IMG/VR virus record: IMGVR_UViG_3300021185_002065
Span: 1-25,139 of that record
Reading direction: 5' to 3' (one strand)
DNA from: a virus
DNA: 25,139 nt
Position numbers and translations under genes: made by a program. Shown piece after piece: positions 7,616-13,377 of this stretch. Under the pieces are notes generated by a model, which saw only the letters and a program-made list of their open reading frames with translations, searched no databases and was not told the origin of the DNA. Position 1 is the first letter of the stretch. Each line of letters starts with the position of its first letter.

Positions 7616-7789
7616 CTATATTTCTATTCTGCATTCAGGGAACAATTCAAATCGGGGGTCAACACTGTGACCATCCCATTTTTTCATTGCGTGTTCCATA
7701 CATGCCTGATGTGTTTCAAAAGTTAAATCGGTTTTTATTTGGGCTACGGGTGAGCCTGCAATATAAAATATTATGAATAATTTAAACAT
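7616..7789 (-). CDS. Small exported or membrane protein (57 aa)
   Basis: Starts MFKLFIIFYIAGSPVAQIKT, a short hydrophobic stretch with an AQ-like signal-peptide cleavage possibility, followed by a polar domain with two Cys (ACMEHAM and FPECRIEI) that could form a disulphide in the periplasm. Its ATG overlaps the terminase stop as TAATG (shared A at 7789), so it is coupled to the terminase; an upstream TTG start is less plausible. Position between terminase subunits and an export-like N-terminus are all that is known. It could be a lysis or envelope protein, but nothing specific supports this. Confidence 0.55.
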   Translation of the reverse strand: MFKLFIIFYIAGSPVAQIKTDLTFETHQACMEHAMKKWDGHSVDPRFELFPECRIEI

Positions 7790-9423
7790 TACAACCAACT
7801 CGTATCATCGTCATTTGATGCACCGCCAATGCGGTCTCGCCATGATATCCTGTCGTTCGTAAGTTTATCCGCGTGAGTCCTGAGAACTTCTAATCCCATA
7901 GCGCAAGCCATAACAGTATCGTCGTTACAACCAGACATAGCTTCCATTTTACCCGAATCTTTTGAGATGTATGTCTTGAGTTCTCTGATAATTGTACTAG
8001 AAGGAACTCGTATATCATCTTCATTCACCGCATTTTGTAGGAGACCAATAATCTGTGGCTTAGTCGCCATAGTAGTTTTAAACCCAGGCCTCGCCCCTTC
8101 GGACGACGATAAGTCTGCTACTTTAGTTTGGTAATATAAGTTGACATAACGCATTTGATCTAGCCTTAAAAGTGTTGCTAGCCCAATGCTATTTGATTCT
8201 ACGCATAGTAGTGCGTTATTAAAGTACCTTCCAAGATAAAATAAAACTTCCCCGAACTCTGTCGGGTCGATTCTATTGTTGCGATACATTGCTACGACTT
8301 CCCTATTGGAATTCATAACTACCGCACAAGAATAGTCTTTCCCAACGCCCTGTGCAACGTCAGCTGCAATAATAAAAGGAGTATCGAACTGTGGGTAATC
8401 CCAGATTTCGAGTGAACCTTCTTTCATCTCAACAAACTCACCCGTCATTGGGTTGAAGTCTCTGAGTGCTTGGGGGTCGGTAGCTACTAAATCATTCAGC
8501 TTCTCTTGATCAAAGACTGTGTTGCCTGAGACAATAAAAGCTTCTTGAGCGTTAGCTGGATATTCTTGTTTAAATTTATTCTCGCCGCCTTCCGCAATTT
8601 TTAAACGTCGCCAGTAAAGCTGATCGTTATCGAGATCATATTTCTCGACTAATTCATCTTCCTCAACCGTCCGTTCAAAGTTGGTAGGGGCTTCCCTGCG
8701 ATATTCTTCTGTAGCGAACCACGGAATAAAAATCGCTAGGTATTCATTCTCTTCATTCATCGCACCCTGAAAGAGTCGCCAGAATTCTCCTGACGCACCA
8801 TTCGCAGTGGACTCCATGATTACTTCCGTACCTTCGGCTTGGGATATTCCCTGAAAAAGTCCTGCAAGGATCTTCTCATCGTGTGTCCAAAAGCCGACCT
8901 CCGAAAGGTGGGCAATGGTGGGGGTAGTACCGCGTCCAGCTTCAGGAGAACCAGCAGTATAGAGCCGATAACCACTTTTGTTTTCATCGAATAAAATCTC
9001 TTTCGCATTAGACTTCTGAAGTGTTGGTCGAAAACCATCAGGCATATTATCAATAATATTCCTACTCATATTAAACAGCGCATCCGAAGTTGCGGAGTCA
9101 TGAGCCATTACGACTGACTTAGAGTAAGGCGTAAAGTAGGTCTTCCAGAATACCCGCGCAGCGCAATAAGTAGAAATACCTTGCTGCCGCGCTTTGAGGA
9201 TAATGGCGCGTACGCGACCAGTCTCCTTAATTTGTTTGTCTATAGCTTCTGTGATGAGCCGTTGGGGTTCGTTAAAGTTGAAGGGTAGGAATCCTTGAGA
9301 AGAATCTTTAGTGAGGATCTTAATGTTATCCGCACAGAACTTTTCAAAGTCGTCTTCATAAACTTTAACAGCCTCCCGTTTGGCTTTCTCTTTCAGAAGT
9401 TCAAGTGTCCTCTTGTTCTTCAT
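7789..9423 (-). CDS. terL: Terminase large subunit (544 aa)
   Basis: Packaging motor that translocates DNA into the prohead and cuts the concatemer. The ATPase domain has a Walker A variant (KARQQGIST, residues 78-86), Walker B (IAHLSEVGFW, catalytic E175) and a motif III-like STANGASGEFW at about 205-215. The RNase H-like nuclease domain shows acidic residues D355 (IIAADVAQG), E409 (LLCVESNS) and D501/D502 (GCNDDTVMA). The length is typical. AAGGA lies about 9 nt before the ATG. The RQQGIST version of Walker A is common in phages of this group. It belongs to the leftward late block and shares its stop with the start of a small exported protein. Confidence 0.93.
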   Translation of the reverse strand: MKNKRTLELLKEKAKREAVKVYEDDFEKFCADNIKILTKDSSQGFLPFNFNEPQRLITEAIDKQIKETGRVRAIILKARQQGISTYCAARVFWKTYFTPYSKSVVMAHDSATSDALFNMSRNIIDNMPDGFRPTLQKSNAKEILFDENKSGYRLYTAGSPEAGRGTTPTIAHLSEVGFWTHDEKILAGLFQGISQAEGTEVIMESTANGASGEFWRLFQGAMNEENEYLAIFIPWFATEEYRREAPTNFERTVEEDELVEKYDLDNDQLYWRRLKIAEGGENKFKQEYPANAQEAFIVSGNTVFDQEKLNDLVATDPQALRDFNPMTGEFVEMKEGSLEIWDYPQFDTPFIIAADVAQGVGKDYSCAVVMNSNREVVAMYRNNRIDPTEFGEVLFYLGRYFNNALLCVESNSIGLATLLRLDQMRYVNLYYQTKVADLSSSEGARPGFKTTMATKPQIIGLLQNAVNEDDIRVPSSTIIRELKTYISKDSGKMEAMSGCNDDTVMACAMGLEVLRTHADKLTNDRISWRDRIGGASNDDDTSWL

Positions 9424-9434
9424 TTCTTTAATCC

Positions 9435-9692
9435 TTACGTACTCGATAGGAGTTCATCGAAAACTCCGTTCCGACCGAGATAGCCTATCTTGATTACTAG
9501 GGTAGCTGAGGCGATATATACAAACTGGGATCCGCCGCTTTTGTGCGAGTCAAATTCGACAATCAAACCTGTAGCGGGATTAACATGCCAGTGACAGTCG
9601 TGGTCGATACCAATGTAAGTATGCTGCCCAGCTTTCGCTTCTTCAACGTCAGCGCCACCTGTATTAATAATTTTGCAAAGTAGAGTAGCCAT
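9435..9692 (-). CDS. Hypothetical protein (85 aa)
   Basis: Not recognised. Predominantly beta protein beginning MATLLCKIINTGGADVEEAK, with a His/Cys-containing segment (YIGIDHDCHWHVNP) that might bind metal but matches no motif I know, and an Ala/Ser-rich strand (FVYIASATLVIKIGY). It overlaps the stop of the 166-aa gene upstream as TAATG and ends 11 nt before the large terminase, so it is co-translated in the packaging block. A small beta protein here could be a head-decoration or completion protein; this is a guess from position only. Confidence 0.6.
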   Translation of the reverse strand: MATLLCKIINTGGADVEEAKAGQHTYIGIDHDCHWHVNPATGLIVEFDSHKSGGSQFVYIASATLVIKIGYLGRNGVFDELLSST

Positions 9693-10192
9693 TACGTTAC
9701 CTTCCTATATACACTAAATATTGCGTTAGCTGGAAATTTTTCAGGGTTCTCTTGAATTTCTTTTGAGAGCGTTAGTTCAAATGGCAAAACATTTTTTGAA
9801 GCAATGCCTACGGGACTCGTATTACTGCGAATCACTAATAACCCAACACCGTTTAAAGCTGTAATAATATTATCAACTTCTTCTTTAAATTCTGGAGAGT
9901 AAAACCATGCGCGAGAGCCATCATTATCTCTGCCTACTAATACATATCGTTGTAGGAGAAATTGTTTTTCTTCATAAGGAATTAAGTCTACAGAAGCGCA
10001 ACCAACTACGTGGTTATCTTTGAAATAAGTTAAAGGGGTTTTATCGGGGTCATTATGAAGTTCCCACATTCCCTCTTTTAATTCATCGTTACCTACTCTT
10101 TCTCGTTCTGCTTCCGAATAAGGGTAAGCATCTTCATAAAGACGATCAAACGTTTCTTTATCAATCTTTTGATTCCTAATTGAAAAAGCCAT
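9692..10192 (-). CDS. Hypothetical protein, possibly acetyltransferase-like (166 aa)
   Basis: Alpha/beta protein starting MAFSIRNQKIDKETFDRLYE. The pattern of a charged helical start, a central pair of strands (TPLTYFKDNHVVGCASVDLIPY, written here in pieces: LTYFKDNHVVGCASVDL) and a later helix-strand region (IITALNGVGLLVIRSNTSPV) could be compatible with a GNAT-type acetyltransferase fold, in which the hydrophobic strand near VVGCASVDL would be beta-4. The acetyl-CoA loop (Q/RxxGxG/A) is not visible, so this remains weak. It is linked by TAATG overlaps to both neighbours. It has no membrane segment or signal peptide. Confidence 0.55.
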   Translation of the reverse strand: MAFSIRNQKIDKETFDRLYEDAYPYSEAERERVGNDELKEGMWELHNDPDKTPLTYFKDNHVVGCASVDLIPYEEKQFLLQRYVLVGRDNDGSRAWFYSPEFKEEVDNIITALNGVGLLVIRSNTSPVGIASKNVLPFELTLSKEIQENPEKFPANAIFSVYRKVT

Positions 10193-10452
10193 TACGTTGT
10201 CCTCCGTTTGGCTGAAGTTTTAGCGGCTACCTTCTTAGGTTGAGCGCTATGTTGTTTACCTTTGCGGATATCTTTTTTCTTTTTAGCATTGGTAGCTTTC
10301 TTTTCGGAAGCGCTAAGCTTTTTCCATTCAGAGTCTGGTAGATAACGACCGCCGCTAGCCTTGGGGCCTTGCGTAGAGGGTTTCCCAGAGGAAGTACGCC
10401 AGTTCTGTTTGGTCCAGCGGGTAAGTGACTTCTGTTGTTTAGTCTTTGCCAT
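10192..10452 (-). CDS. Small lysine-rich basic protein, DUF5872-like (86 aa)
   Basis: Extremely basic. It contains SLTRWTKQNWRTSSGKPSTQ, then GGRYLPDSEWKKLSASEKKA, and a tail of KK and PKK repeats. The order W..Q.WRT.SGK, RYLP, LS..EK.AT, KGKQ resembles proteins I recall as DUF5872, found in phages and a few protists; this is unverified. It may condense or bind DNA in the virion. TGATG overlap joins it to the upstream 60-aa basic protein and TAATG joins it to the downstream gene, so the three are coupled. Confidence 0.65.
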   Translation of the reverse strand: MAKTKQQKSLTRWTKQNWRTSSGKPSTQGPKASGGRYLPDSEWKKLSASEKKATNAKKKKDIRKGKQHSAQPKKVAAKTSAKRRTT

Positions 10453-10634
10453 CAGTTTTTATAACCGCCTCCAGCTGCTTTGTAGGCTTTCGCGAGGAGT
10501 TGAGCTTTTCGGGCTGACCATTGACCTGGCTTCCCACCTTTCCCTTGGGCTTTAATTTTGTTGAAGAGACGCTTACGCATGGAGGGTTTAGTATAATTAC
10601 CTGATTCATTAACTTTAGATTTTCCTTTGGTCAT
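10452..10634 (-). CDS. Small basic GG-rich protein (60 aa)
   Basis: Starts MTKGKSKVNESGNYTKPSMR and carries KGGKPGQWSARKAQLLAKAY and a GGGYKN end. This is a conserved hypothetical protein of many marine phages (NY.KP.MRKRLF..IKA..KGGKPGQWSARKAQ), from memory. The start chosen at 10634 has GGAGA about 9 nt upstream. An in-frame ATG at 10703 would add 23 residues of a different character and lies deep within the upstream gene. The gene overlaps the upstream membrane protein by 20 nt. Function is unknown, but the charge and the arginine/lysine-rich helix suggest nucleic-acid binding. Confidence 0.7.
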   Translation of the reverse strand: MTKGKSKVNESGNYTKPSMRKRLFNKIKAQGKGGKPGQWSARKAQLLAKAYKAAGGGYKN

Positions 10635-10845
10635 GTTCAAGTTTCTCCAGTAACGATAATCGTCTCTCAATTTCTTTGTTATGTAACTCAAATAGATTTT
10701 CAATTTTCTTTTCGATTTGCTTTAGCCTTTCATCTTGACTATCATTGTAACCTTTGAGTTCGCTTATAGTACGACTAATCCAAAAGACAAGAAATAATAG
10801 AGCAGTGATTTGGGGCCACCAAGCTAATATTGTTGTTGCATCCAT
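10615..10845 (-). CDS. Membrane-anchored coiled-coil protein (76 aa)
   Basis: First gene of the leftward block. One transmembrane helix at about residues 5-25 (ILAWWPQITALLFLVFWISR) is followed by a coiled coil (DERLKQIEKKIENLFELHNK and on). The topology resembles small phage membrane proteins of the holin or spanin-like class, but no specific family is recognised, and the second anchored protein at 3104-3415 has the same plan. The ATG lies 26 nt downstream (in the leftward sense) of the 20-nt motif at 10872-10891, giving a short leader. The ribosome binding site is weak (only GGTACAC nearby). Confidence 0.65.
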   Translation of the reverse strand: MDATTILAWWPQITALLFLVFWISRTISELKGYNDSQDERLKQIEKKIENLFELHNKEIERRLSLLEKLEHDQRKI

Positions 10846-10871
10846 GTTAGTGTACCATATATATAAAAAAG

Positions 10872-10891
10872 TTCTTATAGGGACTTATACT
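10872..10891 (-). promoter_or_regulatory. Candidate phage promoter/operator, leftward copy
   Basis: On the minus strand reads AGTATAAGTCCCTATAAGAA, identical at 19 of 20 positions to two plus-strand copies at 14191-14210 and 16773-16792. It faces the leftward block and ends 26 nt before its first ATG. The motif contains two TATAAG units spaced 10 bp apart (one helical turn) around CCC. A phage-specific promoter is the favoured reading; a repressor or activator operator is the alternative. Confidence 0.65.
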
Positions 10892-11037
10892 TTTTGTAGG
10901 ATTTCTGTGGGGGGTAGCTCTCTCTGTATGTAAAAAGGTATAGATTGTTGTTTGTGGTACCCCGTTCTGGTTTCGTACCCCCCTTGCGCTCGCTCGGCCC
11001 GTGCGCTTGGGTTTCTTTTCGGCCTTTGGAGGTTGCC
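10892..11037 (+). promoter_or_regulatory. Divergent intergenic region / early leader
   Basis: Non-coding stretch between the divergent blocks, holding whatever promoter drives the early rightward operon. No convincing -35/-10 pair was found; TATAGAT at 10939-10945 is the best -10-like sequence but lacks a good -35. Downstream, GGTAC at 10956-10960 pairs with GTACC at 10975-10979 (14-nt loop), and GTACCCC occurs twice 18 bp apart. GGAGG at about 11028-11032 is the ribosome binding site of the first gene. Confidence 0.4.
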
Positions 11038-11307
11038 ATGTCGCAGCACCACTCACCCACCACCGCCCTTGTCGCAACTAGCCGCGCGCTAATTGCGGCA
11101 CAACGTGAGCTTATCCCGCTCCTCGAGAAACGCGCCGAGCTTGCCAATCAGCTGTTCGAGCTTGAGGGTTCAATCTCGCTAGCTAAAGATAAGGTAGCTG
11201 CCTTGAAGGAAGCTCGCGAGGTTCTCAACTTTTACGTTTACGCCGACGACGAGGACGAACTTTCCGATGCCGCTGACGCTGTGTTGGAAGGTCCCTTCGG
11301 TTGCTAA
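11038..11307 (+). CDS. First early gene: coiled-coil protein with acidic tail (89 aa)
   Basis: Unknown helical protein. It has a short Ser/Thr/His-rich start (MSQHHSPTTALVATSR) and a long heptad-like helix (ELIPLLEKRAELANQLFELE through KVAALKEAREVL). An acidic segment follows, with YADDEDELSDAADA and an end in FGC. The start is set by GGAGG about 6 nt upstream. G+C of the first 120 nt is about 62% by my count, clearly above the neighbours, and codons such as GCC, CGC and ACC dominate, suggesting a different history or host-adapted expression. As the first rightward gene it is a candidate host-takeover protein; that is inference. Its stop lies within the first nucleotides of hammerhead 1. Confidence 0.7.
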   Translation: MSQHHSPTTALVATSRALIAAQRELIPLLEKRAELANQLFELEGSISLAKDKVAALKEAREVLNFYVYADDEDELSDAADAVLEGPFGC

Positions 11308-11368
11308 TCCGAAACACCTTTCGGGGTGTCTGCGCAGGATGAACTCTGCGTACTGATGAGGTAGTTCA
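11304..11368 (+). ncRNA. Hammerhead ribozyme 1 (type II topology)
   Basis: Core is complete: GAAA at 11311-11314 and CTGATGA at 11353-11359. Stem III is CACC/GGTG (11315-11318 with 11325-11328) plus the A11314-U11329 pair, followed by C11330, the predicted cleavage site. Stem I is 8 bp (11331-11338 with 11345-11352, including G.U pairs). Stem II is only GG/CC (11360-11361 with 11309-11310), extendable by UAG/CUA across a 2-nt bulge. The stem I loop UGAAC (11340-11344) can pair with GUUCA (11364-11368). It begins at the stop codon of the upstream gene and ends 15 nt before the next ATG. Confidence 0.83.
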
Positions 11369-11383
11369 ATAAAGGAGAATAGT

Positions 11384-11620
11384 ATGAAGAAGAAACAACG
11401 AGTGTATGCTCGCATCGTGTCATTGGGTTCTTTGATCCGCTGGCACTTAACCGCTATCTTGGTTGGCATCGTCATCCAACTAGCTTTCACATGGTATCAT
11501 CATGAGATGACTATGAGTAAGTTAGATGGTATGGTCGATACTACCGTGAAGTTATATAAAGTCTGTTCAGAGATCGGTCTGAGCGACTGTAATAAAGTAC
11601 GTAAGATATTGCGTGATTAA
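11384..11620 (+). CDS. Single-pass membrane protein (78 aa)
   Basis: Basic N-terminus (MKKKQRVYAR), one transmembrane helix at about residues 20-37 (WHLTAILVGIVIQLAFTWYH), then a mainly helical tail with two Cys (VCSEIGLSDCNKV). N-terminal positive charge suggests an N-in orientation. AAAGGAG lies about 7 nt upstream. Unknown function; an early inner-membrane protein could alter host envelope or exclude competing phages, but this is speculative. The gene is bracketed by hammerheads 1 and 2, so its mature message would be a separate short RNA with a hairpin at both ends. Confidence 0.68.
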   Translation: MKKKQRVYARIVSLGSLIRWHLTAILVGIVIQLAFTWYHHEMTMSKLDGMVDTTVKLYKVCSEIGLSDCNKVRKILRD

Positions 11621-11677
11621 GCCGAAACCCTTCGAGGGTCTGTATGGATTGAACACCATGCACTGATGAGGCAGTTC
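11621..11677 (+). ncRNA. Hammerhead ribozyme 2 (type II topology)
   Basis: Starts at the nucleotide after the upstream TAA. GAAA is at 11624-11627 and CTGATGA at 11663-11669. Stem III is CCCT/AGGG (11628-11631 with 11635-11638, loop TCG) plus A11627-U11639; cleavage is predicted after C11640. Stem I is 7 bp (11641-11647 with 11656-11662, loop ATTGAACA). Stem II is GGC/GCC (11670-11672 with 11621-11623). Loop GAAC (11651-11654) can pair with GTTC (11674-11677). Best of the three by core and stem quality. The next ATG is 28 nt downstream. Confidence 0.88.
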
Positions 11678-11704
11678 CTTAGTCATAAATCATGGAGAAT
11701 TATT

Positions 11705-12154
11705 ATGACAAACACAATCAAAACATCTATCATCCGCGACGTAACTCTTAACTACGCCTTCCTCGATACACCTCACGCCCCTTTCGGTGGTGATCCAGTG
11801 TTCGACGTACAGGTTGTAGTACCTAAGAAGCGTCGTAAGGAACTCGAAGCTTTCGGGAAGGTCCGTGAAGTTGAGGGTGGTGTTGCCATTAACATTAAGC
11901 GTTACGCTAAGGATGCTAAGGGTAAGGCCGTTAAGATCGATGTTGTTACTTCTACTAAAGAAGACTTCCGTGCTGAGTATGGTAGTGCTTCTTGTATCGG
12001 TAACGGTTCTAAGGGTGCTATCAAGGTCTTCACATACCCTCGTGGAGAACAAACTATCGCCCGTCTTTCTGCTGTCCAAGTGACTGAGCTTAAGAAATAT
12101 GAGCCAACACCCACGGTTGACTTCGATAGCATCGAGGCTTCTGAAGACTTCTAA
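11705..12154 (+). CDS. T7 gp2.5-like single-stranded DNA-binding protein, early paralog (149 aa)
   Basis: Shares a clear pattern with the protein at 17061-17531: APFG near residue 25, a KR.AK..KG block, IGNGS, VK.FTYP, LSAVQVT.L..Y.PT..VDFD, and an acidic end with terminal EDF. That ending (acidic tail plus C-terminal Phe) is the hallmark of T7 gp2.5, which uses it to contact the polymerase and helicase. It would coat single-stranded DNA during replication, or, given its early position, protect or bind other nucleic acid. The start has GGAG 8 nt upstream; the in-frame ATG at 11666 lies inside hammerhead 2. It is shorter than T7 gp2.5 (232 aa). Flanked by hammerheads 2 and 3. Confidence 0.75.
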   Translation: MTNTIKTSIIRDVTLNYAFLDTPHAPFGGDPVFDVQVVVPKKRRKELEAFGKVREVEGGVAINIKRYAKDAKGKAVKIDVVTSTKEDFRAEYGSASCIGNGSKGAIKVFTYPRGEQTIARLSAVQVTELKKYEPTPTVDFDSIEASEDF

Positions 12155-12213
12155 GTCGAAACTCCCTTCGGGGAGTCTACGTAGGATAGTCTCTACGTAC
12201 TGATGAGACAGAC
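12155..12213 (+). ncRNA. Hammerhead ribozyme 3 (type II topology)
   Basis: Begins at the nucleotide after the stop of the early DNA-binding protein. GAAA is at 12158-12161 and CTGATGA at 12200-12206. Stem III is CTCCC/GGGAG with a UUCG loop (12162-12175) plus A12161-U12176; cleavage is predicted after C12177. Stem I is 7 bp perfect (12178-12184 with 12193-12199) plus a G.U pair. Stem II is GAC/GTC (12207-12209 with 12155-12157). Loop GUCU (12189-12192) can pair with AGAC (12210-12213), different in sequence from copies 1 and 2 but still complementary. Confidence 0.88.
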
Positions 12214-12236
12214 ATCTCAATTGAAAGGAAACTGTT

Positions 12237-12626
12237 ATGTCGCGTTACAAAGAAATGGACATTGCAATCCAAACAATGATGCTAGCTAACCCTATCATCG
12301 ATCCTCTCGCTAATGCTATTGAGGATGAACACCTTGAGCTTCACTACGAATTCCTGTTTGAACAGGGAGTCGATGAGAGTATCTTGGAGGTCATAGACGA
12401 TATTGTTTATAAGCCTTTCTGGGAGAACCTCGTGGAGAAGTTTGATGAATTCTTCCTTGATAATGGCATTGCTGTTATGACTTATGAGAATGATGATTAT
12501 CAACTCCTAAGTAAAATCGAGAAAGCTATGGTAGACCGTCGGTTTGCCTCTGCACTCATTGAGGACGCTAAGAAAGAGATACAACAACGTATCGATATGG
12601 CTATCCTCGATAGGCAATCCTCATGA
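12237..12626 (+). CDS. Acidic early protein of unknown function (129 aa)
   Basis: Not recognised. Acidic, all-helical by appearance (NAIEDEHLELHYEFLFEQGV, then VIDDIVYKPFWENLVEKFDE), ending in a more basic helix (KKEIQQRIDMAILDRQSS). It has no metal site, membrane segment or nucleotide motif. GAAAGGA lies about 7 nt before the ATG. It is the first gene after hammerhead 3 and its stop overlaps the ATG of a 22-codon membrane peptide (ATGA). Small acidic proteins in phage early regions often bind and inhibit host enzymes, which is a family-level generality and not shown here. Confidence 0.68.
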   Translation: MSRYKEMDIAIQTMMLANPIIDPLANAIEDEHLELHYEFLFEQGVDESILEVIDDIVYKPFWENLVEKFDEFFLDNGIAVMTYENDDYQLLSKIEKAMVDRRFASALIEDAKKEIQQRIDMAILDRQSS

Positions 12627-12691
12627 GTTTTGCCCTCTTAATACTCTTTGTAGTAGCCTTCCCATTCATCCTAGATTCTACTAGGAAGTAA
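12623..12691 (+). CDS. Very short membrane peptide (22 aa)
   Basis: MSFALLILFVVAFPFILDSTRK: sixteen hydrophobic residues followed by a charged end (D, R, K). Its ATG shares ATGA with the stop of the preceding gene, the standard coupling arrangement in this genome, and the sequence composition is that of a single transmembrane helix. Such short frames also occur by chance. The coupling and the second comparable case at 15553-15651 are the reasons for including it. Confidence 0.45.
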   Translation: MSFALLILFVVAFPFILDSTRK

Positions 12692-12880
12692 CTCAGGAGG
12701 CAAACCTAAATTCCCTATAGAGGCCCTATACAATACCCCAAAAAGGAACCTCTAGAGCATCCTCTGGAGATCCTAGAGGGTCTTCTCCCCTAAGGTAGGC
12801 CCTACGAGGGGCCTTACGAGGGTTCTGTGGGGAAATCCCTGCGGGGGCGACACTAAAGCCAAGCTTGAAAGGAGCTTATA
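12692..12880 (+). other. G+C-rich structured non-coding leader
   Basis: No coding frame with a plausible start was found. Several inverted repeats follow in order: CCTCTAG 12749-12755 with CTAGAGG 12773-12779; GTAGGCCC 12795-12802 with GGGCCTTAC 12809-12817 (one bulge); and short GGG/CCC hairpins between 12827 and 12848. An AGGAGG at 12695-12700 has no start codon after it. A promoter-like element lies at 12716-12735. The region ends in GAAAGGAG before the 57-aa gene. It may be an RNA leader, an attenuator, or a site for processing. Confidence 0.4.
12716..12735 (+). promoter_or_regulatory. Degenerate copy of the phage promoter/operator motif
   Basis: Carries the exact core AGGCCCTATA of the 20-nt motif (12721-12730), with upstream TATAG in place of TATA and downstream CAAT in place of AGAA. 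It lies in a non-coding stretch on the same strand as the genes it precedes. Weaker match than the other three copies. Confidence 0.35.
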
Positions 12881-13054
12881 ATGAATACCTACATAGTAAA
12901 ACTAACAGACCACGATGGGAACATTGTGTATCATGAATGTAGTACTTACGGGCTAGCCTTGAGGGCTGGAGAGTCTATGGTGAAAGCCCATGGAGGTACT
13001 TTTGAAATTACACCTGAAGAAATGGAGACTGATAATGGAAAAGAACTGGTATAA
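12881..13054 (+). CDS. Hypothetical protein (57 aa)
   Basis: Starts MNTYIVKLTDHDGNIVYHEC and ends DNGKELV. It looks like a compact beta-beta-alpha protein: two strands around the DHDGN turn, then a helix (ALRAGESMVKAHGG). GAAAGGAG precedes the ATG by 7 nt. It overlaps the next gene by 20 nt in another frame. Small proteins of this shape (strand, turn, strand, helix with A..A.......G) recur in phage early regions, and the downstream 51-aa protein has a comparable N-terminal strand and an A..DA...A helix. No function known. Confidence 0.6.
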   Translation: MNTYIVKLTDHDGNIVYHECSTYGLALRAGESMVKAHGGTFEITPEEMETDNGKELV

Positions 13055-13190
13055 AGTAACAATGACTGTAGAAAGTATGGTTCAAGCTGATAATGAGGAC
13101 GATGCAATTGACCTTGCAAGAGAAGATTTTGATTATAGTGATATGAGCTACGCTGACCTTGATGTAGAGGAGGTAGAAGGAAATGATTAG
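13035..13190 (+). CDS. Small acidic protein (51 aa)
   Basis: Starts MEKNWYKVTMTVESMVQADN and ends DLDVEEVEGND. The pattern, a strand (WYKVTMTVESMVQA), then EDDAIDLAREDF, then an acidic end, resembles small phage proteins in which W/Y.V..TV...V.A....EDA...A is conserved; similar wording is seen in the protein at 15182-15559 (YEVNATENVSGFFHVEAESP). GGAG lies 8 nt upstream of the chosen ATG. An upstream in-frame ATG at 12990 would add 15 residues but lies far inside the previous gene. Function unknown. Confidence 0.58.
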   Translation: MEKNWYKVTMTVESMVQADNEDDAIDLAREDFDYSDMSYADLDVEEVEGND

Positions 13191-13377
13191 ACGTATAGAT
13201 TATCATGATGGGAGAGCTATGGAAATGGCTATTGAGCTTATCCTCATGAGAACACTTAATACAATGCGTTTGAGTGACTTAGAAGACGCACTTGAAATGG
13301 AGTTTGATGACTTCTGTAATGCGCTAGACGTCTTCGAGGATGTTCGTAAACAATATAAGCTAGCGAAAGGATTTTAA
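13183..13377 (+). CDS. Hypothetical helical protein (64 aa)
   Basis: Starts MIRRIDYHDGRAMEMAIELI. It appears all helical, with LSDLEDALEMEFDDFCNALD forming a helix-turn-helix-like pair that could also be simple packing helices. AGAAGGAA precedes the ATG, which overlaps the upstream gene by 8 nt; the following gene starts immediately after the stop (TAAATG). A DNA-binding role is possible but the recognition helix would be acidic, which argues against it. Confidence 0.58.
   Translation: MIRRIDYHDGRAMEMAIELILMRTLNTMRLSDLEDALEMEFDDFCNALDVFEDVRKQYKLAKGF

Noticed and set aside
10892-10950. Sigma-70 promoter for the early operon
   Set aside because: TATAGAT at 10939 and TATGTA at 10927 are -10-like, but no acceptable -35 lies 16-18 bp upstream of either, so no specific promoter is called.
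11690-12220. Minus-strand 176-codon frame
   Set aside because: It is antisense to the early gp2.5-like gene and hammerhead 3, with composition typical of a shadow frame.
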